52,504 nt of DNA from Anoxybacteroides tepidamans (lineage in GTDB: Bacteria > Bacillota > Bacilli > Bacillales > Anoxybacillaceae): positions 1-52,504 of the forward strand of contig NZ_JACHEP010000023.1 in the NCBI RefSeq assembly GCF_014201465.1, given 5' to 3'. Both the position numbers and the translations under genes were made by a program. How positions within the stretch are numbered: position 1 is the first letter of the stretch; each line of letters starts with the position of its first letter. Positions 50,735-52,504 of this stretch are shown piece by piece. The notes below the pieces were generated by a model. The model had not been told where the DNA came from. It saw only the letters and a list, made by a program, of their open reading frames with translations, and ran no database searches.

Positions 50735-52030
50735 TTAGATGATGACTAACCATAGATAAAGTCCGACAAGCGTAATGAATAACGTAGGGATCGTTAAAAT
50801 AATCCCGTTTTTAAAATACGTTCCCCATGTAATTTTCACTCCTTTTGTTGATAATACATGCAACCAAAGGAGGGTCGCTAACGAACCAATTGGGGTAATT
50901 TTCGGTCCTAAATCGGAACCAATCACATTGGCGTAAATTAATCCTTCGCGAATGATACCGGTTGTGTTCGTGTCGGCAATCGCTAACGCATCAATCATGA
51001 CCGTTGGCATGTTATTCATAATTGATGAAAGAATGGCGGCAATAAAGCCCATCGAAACCGTTCCGACAAACAGTCCTTGATTGGCGGCTGCTTGAATAAT
51101 ATCCGCTAATACATTCGTCAAACCGACGTTTCTCAAGCCGTAAACAACGACGTACATTCCGATGGAGAAAAACACAACGGCCCACGGCGCTCCTTTTACT
51201 ATTTGCTTTACATGAACAGCTGGGCTTCTTCTGCTGATGAACAAGAAAACAAGGGCTGTCGCTCCTGCAATGAAGGATACCGGAATGTTTGTAAATTCGC
51301 TGACAAAATAACCAATTAACAAAATACTTAAGACCACCCAAGAAAGCTTAAACATTTTATGATCTTTAATCGCTTCACTTGGTTTCTTCAAATGTGATAA
51401 ATCGTATTGTTTCGGTATATTTTTTTGAAAATAAAGATATAGCACTAAAATGCTTGCGCCGAGAGAGACAAGATTCGGAACGATCATCCGCGCCGCATAT
51501 TCGACAAACCCAATATGGAAATAATCAGCAGATACGATATTGACAAGGTTGCTGACGACAAGCGGCAATGATGTTGTATCGGCAATAAAACCGCTTGCCA
51601 AAATGAAAGGCAGCACACTCTTTTCATCAAATTGCAAGGCGCGTACCATCGCCAGAACGATCGGCGTTAAAATAAGCGCGGCTCCGTCATTCGCAAAAAA
51701 CGCCGCAACTAAAGCGCCAAGAATGGAAACAAAAATAAACATCTTGATTCCGTTTCCGTTGGCCGCTCTTGCCATATGTAAAGCTGCCCATTCGAAAAAG
51801 CCAATTTCATCTAAGATTAACGAAATAATAATGATCGCAATAAAAGCAAGCGTCGCATTCCAGACGATGCTTGTCACATTCACTACATCGTGGAAATCAA
51901 CTACTCCTGCTAACAACGCTAACAACGCGCCGCCGCAGGCAGACCAGCCAATGGACAAGTTTTTTGGCTGCCAAATGACCAGTACTAACGTGACAAGGAA
52001 AATCAATGATGCCAGTATGACGGAAAACAA
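50735..52030 (-). CDS. arsB: Arsenite efflux pump ArsB
   Basis: The 431-residue integral membrane protein has about 11-12 hydrophobic segments and ArsB signatures: [20 protein letters not shown] near the N-terminus, [32 protein letters not shown] and [20 protein letters not shown]. It expels arsenite/antimonite from the cell. I favour the TTG at 52030 after GAGGGGTGA; the GTG-start reading from 52045 begins within that ribosome site and overlaps arsR. It is not the ACR3 type found in B. subtilis but the staphylococcal ArsB type. Confidence 0.92.
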   Translation of the reverse strand: MFSVILASLIFLVTLVLVIWQPKNLSIGWSACGGALLALLAGVVDFHDVVNVTSIVWNATLAFIAIIIISLILDEIGFFEWAALHMARAANGNGIKMFIFVSILGALVAAFFANDGAALILTPIVLAMVRALQFDEKSVLPFILASGFIADTTSLPLVVSNLVNIVSADYFHIGFVEYAARMIVPNLVSLGASILVLYLYFQKNIPKQYDLSHLKKPSEAIKDHKMFKLSWVVLSILLIGYFVSEFTNIPVSFIAGATALVFLFISRRSPAVHVKQIVKGAPWAVVFFSIGMYVVVYGLRNVGLTNVLADIIQAAANQGLFVGTVSMGFIAAILSSIMNNMPTVMIDALAIADTNTTGIIREGLIYANVIGSDLGPKITPIGSLATLLWLHVLSTKGVKITWGTYFKNGIILTIPTLFITLVGLYLWLVII

Positions 52031-52041
52031 ATAATCACCCC

Positions 52042-52386
52042 TCACTCACACGATATCCGTGTTCCTTTTGTTTCAAGTTCTTTTATTTTTTCTTCTTGGC
52101 TTGGGATATGTGCTAAAATGTCTTGAATGAAGGCATACAGTTCATGTTTTTTGTTTACAGAATAAAAAATCCATTGCGCTTTTCTTGTTTCTGTCACTAA
52201 ACCGGCATCTTTTAGCTTTCGAAGATGTTGGCTTATGGCCGGTTGGCTCATTTGAAACAATTCCACAAGTTCACAGACGCAACAATCTCTTTTGTCCAAC
52301 AGCGCCATGATCGTGAGCCTTGTTTTATCGCCCAATAGTTTTAATATGCTTGCTGCTTCGTCTACACGTACAACAACTTGTTTCAT
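52042..52386 (-). CDS. arsR: ArsR/SmtB-family arsenic-responsive repressor
   Basis: The 114-residue winged-helix protein has [20 protein letters not shown] and [20 protein letters not shown]. The cysteines in DCCVCEL (35, 36, 38) match the ELCVCDL metal-binding motif of ArsR. Binding of arsenite releases the operator and switches on arsRBC. It is the first gene of the operon, with AGGGAGGG before the ATG. Operator and promoter must lie in 52387-52504, but I cannot point to a convincing palindrome there. Confidence 0.93.
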   Translation of the reverse strand: MKQVVVRVDEAASILKLLGDKTRLTIMALLDKRDCCVCELVELFQMSQPAISQHLRKLKDAGLVTETRKAQWIFYSVNKKHELYAFIQDILAHIPSQEEKIKELETKGTRISCE

Positions 52387-52504
52387 TAAATCCCTCCCTT
52401 GCTCTTTGAGGTACTGTCAAAAGTTTTAAAGACGTACCCCGATTTTTTGTTGATTTTACGCAATGAATGATAAAAAAAGCTTGCCACCCCTGTTGTTTGC
52501 GGTA
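52387..52504. other. Upstream region of arsR; possible insertion-sequence end
   Basis: The region holds the ars promoter area but also GGTACTGTCAAAAGTTTT followed by AAAGACGTACC, with outer GGTAC/GTACC inverted. Such segments look like the tip of an insertion sequence, but the window stops before any transposase frame. Only a weak suggestion. Confidence 0.25.

Overview
The window looks like a chromosomal segment of a moderately thermophilic Bacillaceae bacterium (Anoxybacillus/Parageobacillus/Geobacillus type). The basis is Bacillus-like NsrR/Hmp, PurU, RTP, DinB, TopB and ArsRBC proteins, strong AGGAGG ribosome sites, TTG starts and low-to-medium GC. I read it as the replication terminus. 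It holds a gene for the replication terminator protein (rtp, 6849-7223), two near-identical Ter-like sites in the same orientation (873-901 and 6724-6752), and a 28-bp dif-like site (13241-13268). Gene orientation flips at dif: almost everything to its left is on the plus strand and almost everything to its right is on the minus strand.

Left of dif (1-13.2 kb) are housekeeping genes. They are the tail of a NhaC-type antiporter, a thioesterase with a FadR-like operator, an acyl-CoA dehydrogenase, spermidine synthase, the divergent nsrR/hmp pair with a clear NsrR box, purU, rtp, a MoxR-ATPase/VWA pair, a DHH nanoRNase, a LysM-M23 cell-wall hydrolase and a small TTG-start gene. Just right of dif come an unknown 160-aa gene, dinB, a patch of gene debris, an AarF/UbiB kinase and a phasin-like coiled-coil protein.

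The 17.8-41.3 kb stretch is a defence or conflict island. It starts with a stand-alone primase-helicase of the TOTE type on the plus strand. A long run of minus-strand genes with gaps or overlaps of a few bases follows. Read from its promoter near 40.0 kb, that run encodes an HsdS-like specificity protein (apparently frameshifted at its start), two unknown small proteins, an HsdM adenine methylase, an Rlo-like ATPase with a PIN-like partner, decayed copies of their tails, a second AT-rich HsdS, two unknown proteins, a 1350-aa ATPase, an unknown protein, a NurA-like nuclease, a HerA ATPase, a PD-(D/E)XK-like protein and a Ser/Thr kinase with TPRs. No HsdR is present, so the HerA-NurA/ATPase/kinase block may be the effector arm of a methylation-guided system. 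An MntA-HepT toxin-antitoxin pair sits at the island edge.

The right part (41.4-52.5 kb) has topB, a Suv3-like helicase, a lone ABC ATPase, chrA and an arsRBC operon. Between them are decayed genes (acid phosphatase, Uma2 nuclease, TnpB-like) and a 131-bp palindromic element with 13-bp terminal inverted repeats. All assignments come from reading the sequence and from memory of protein families; no database search was possible.
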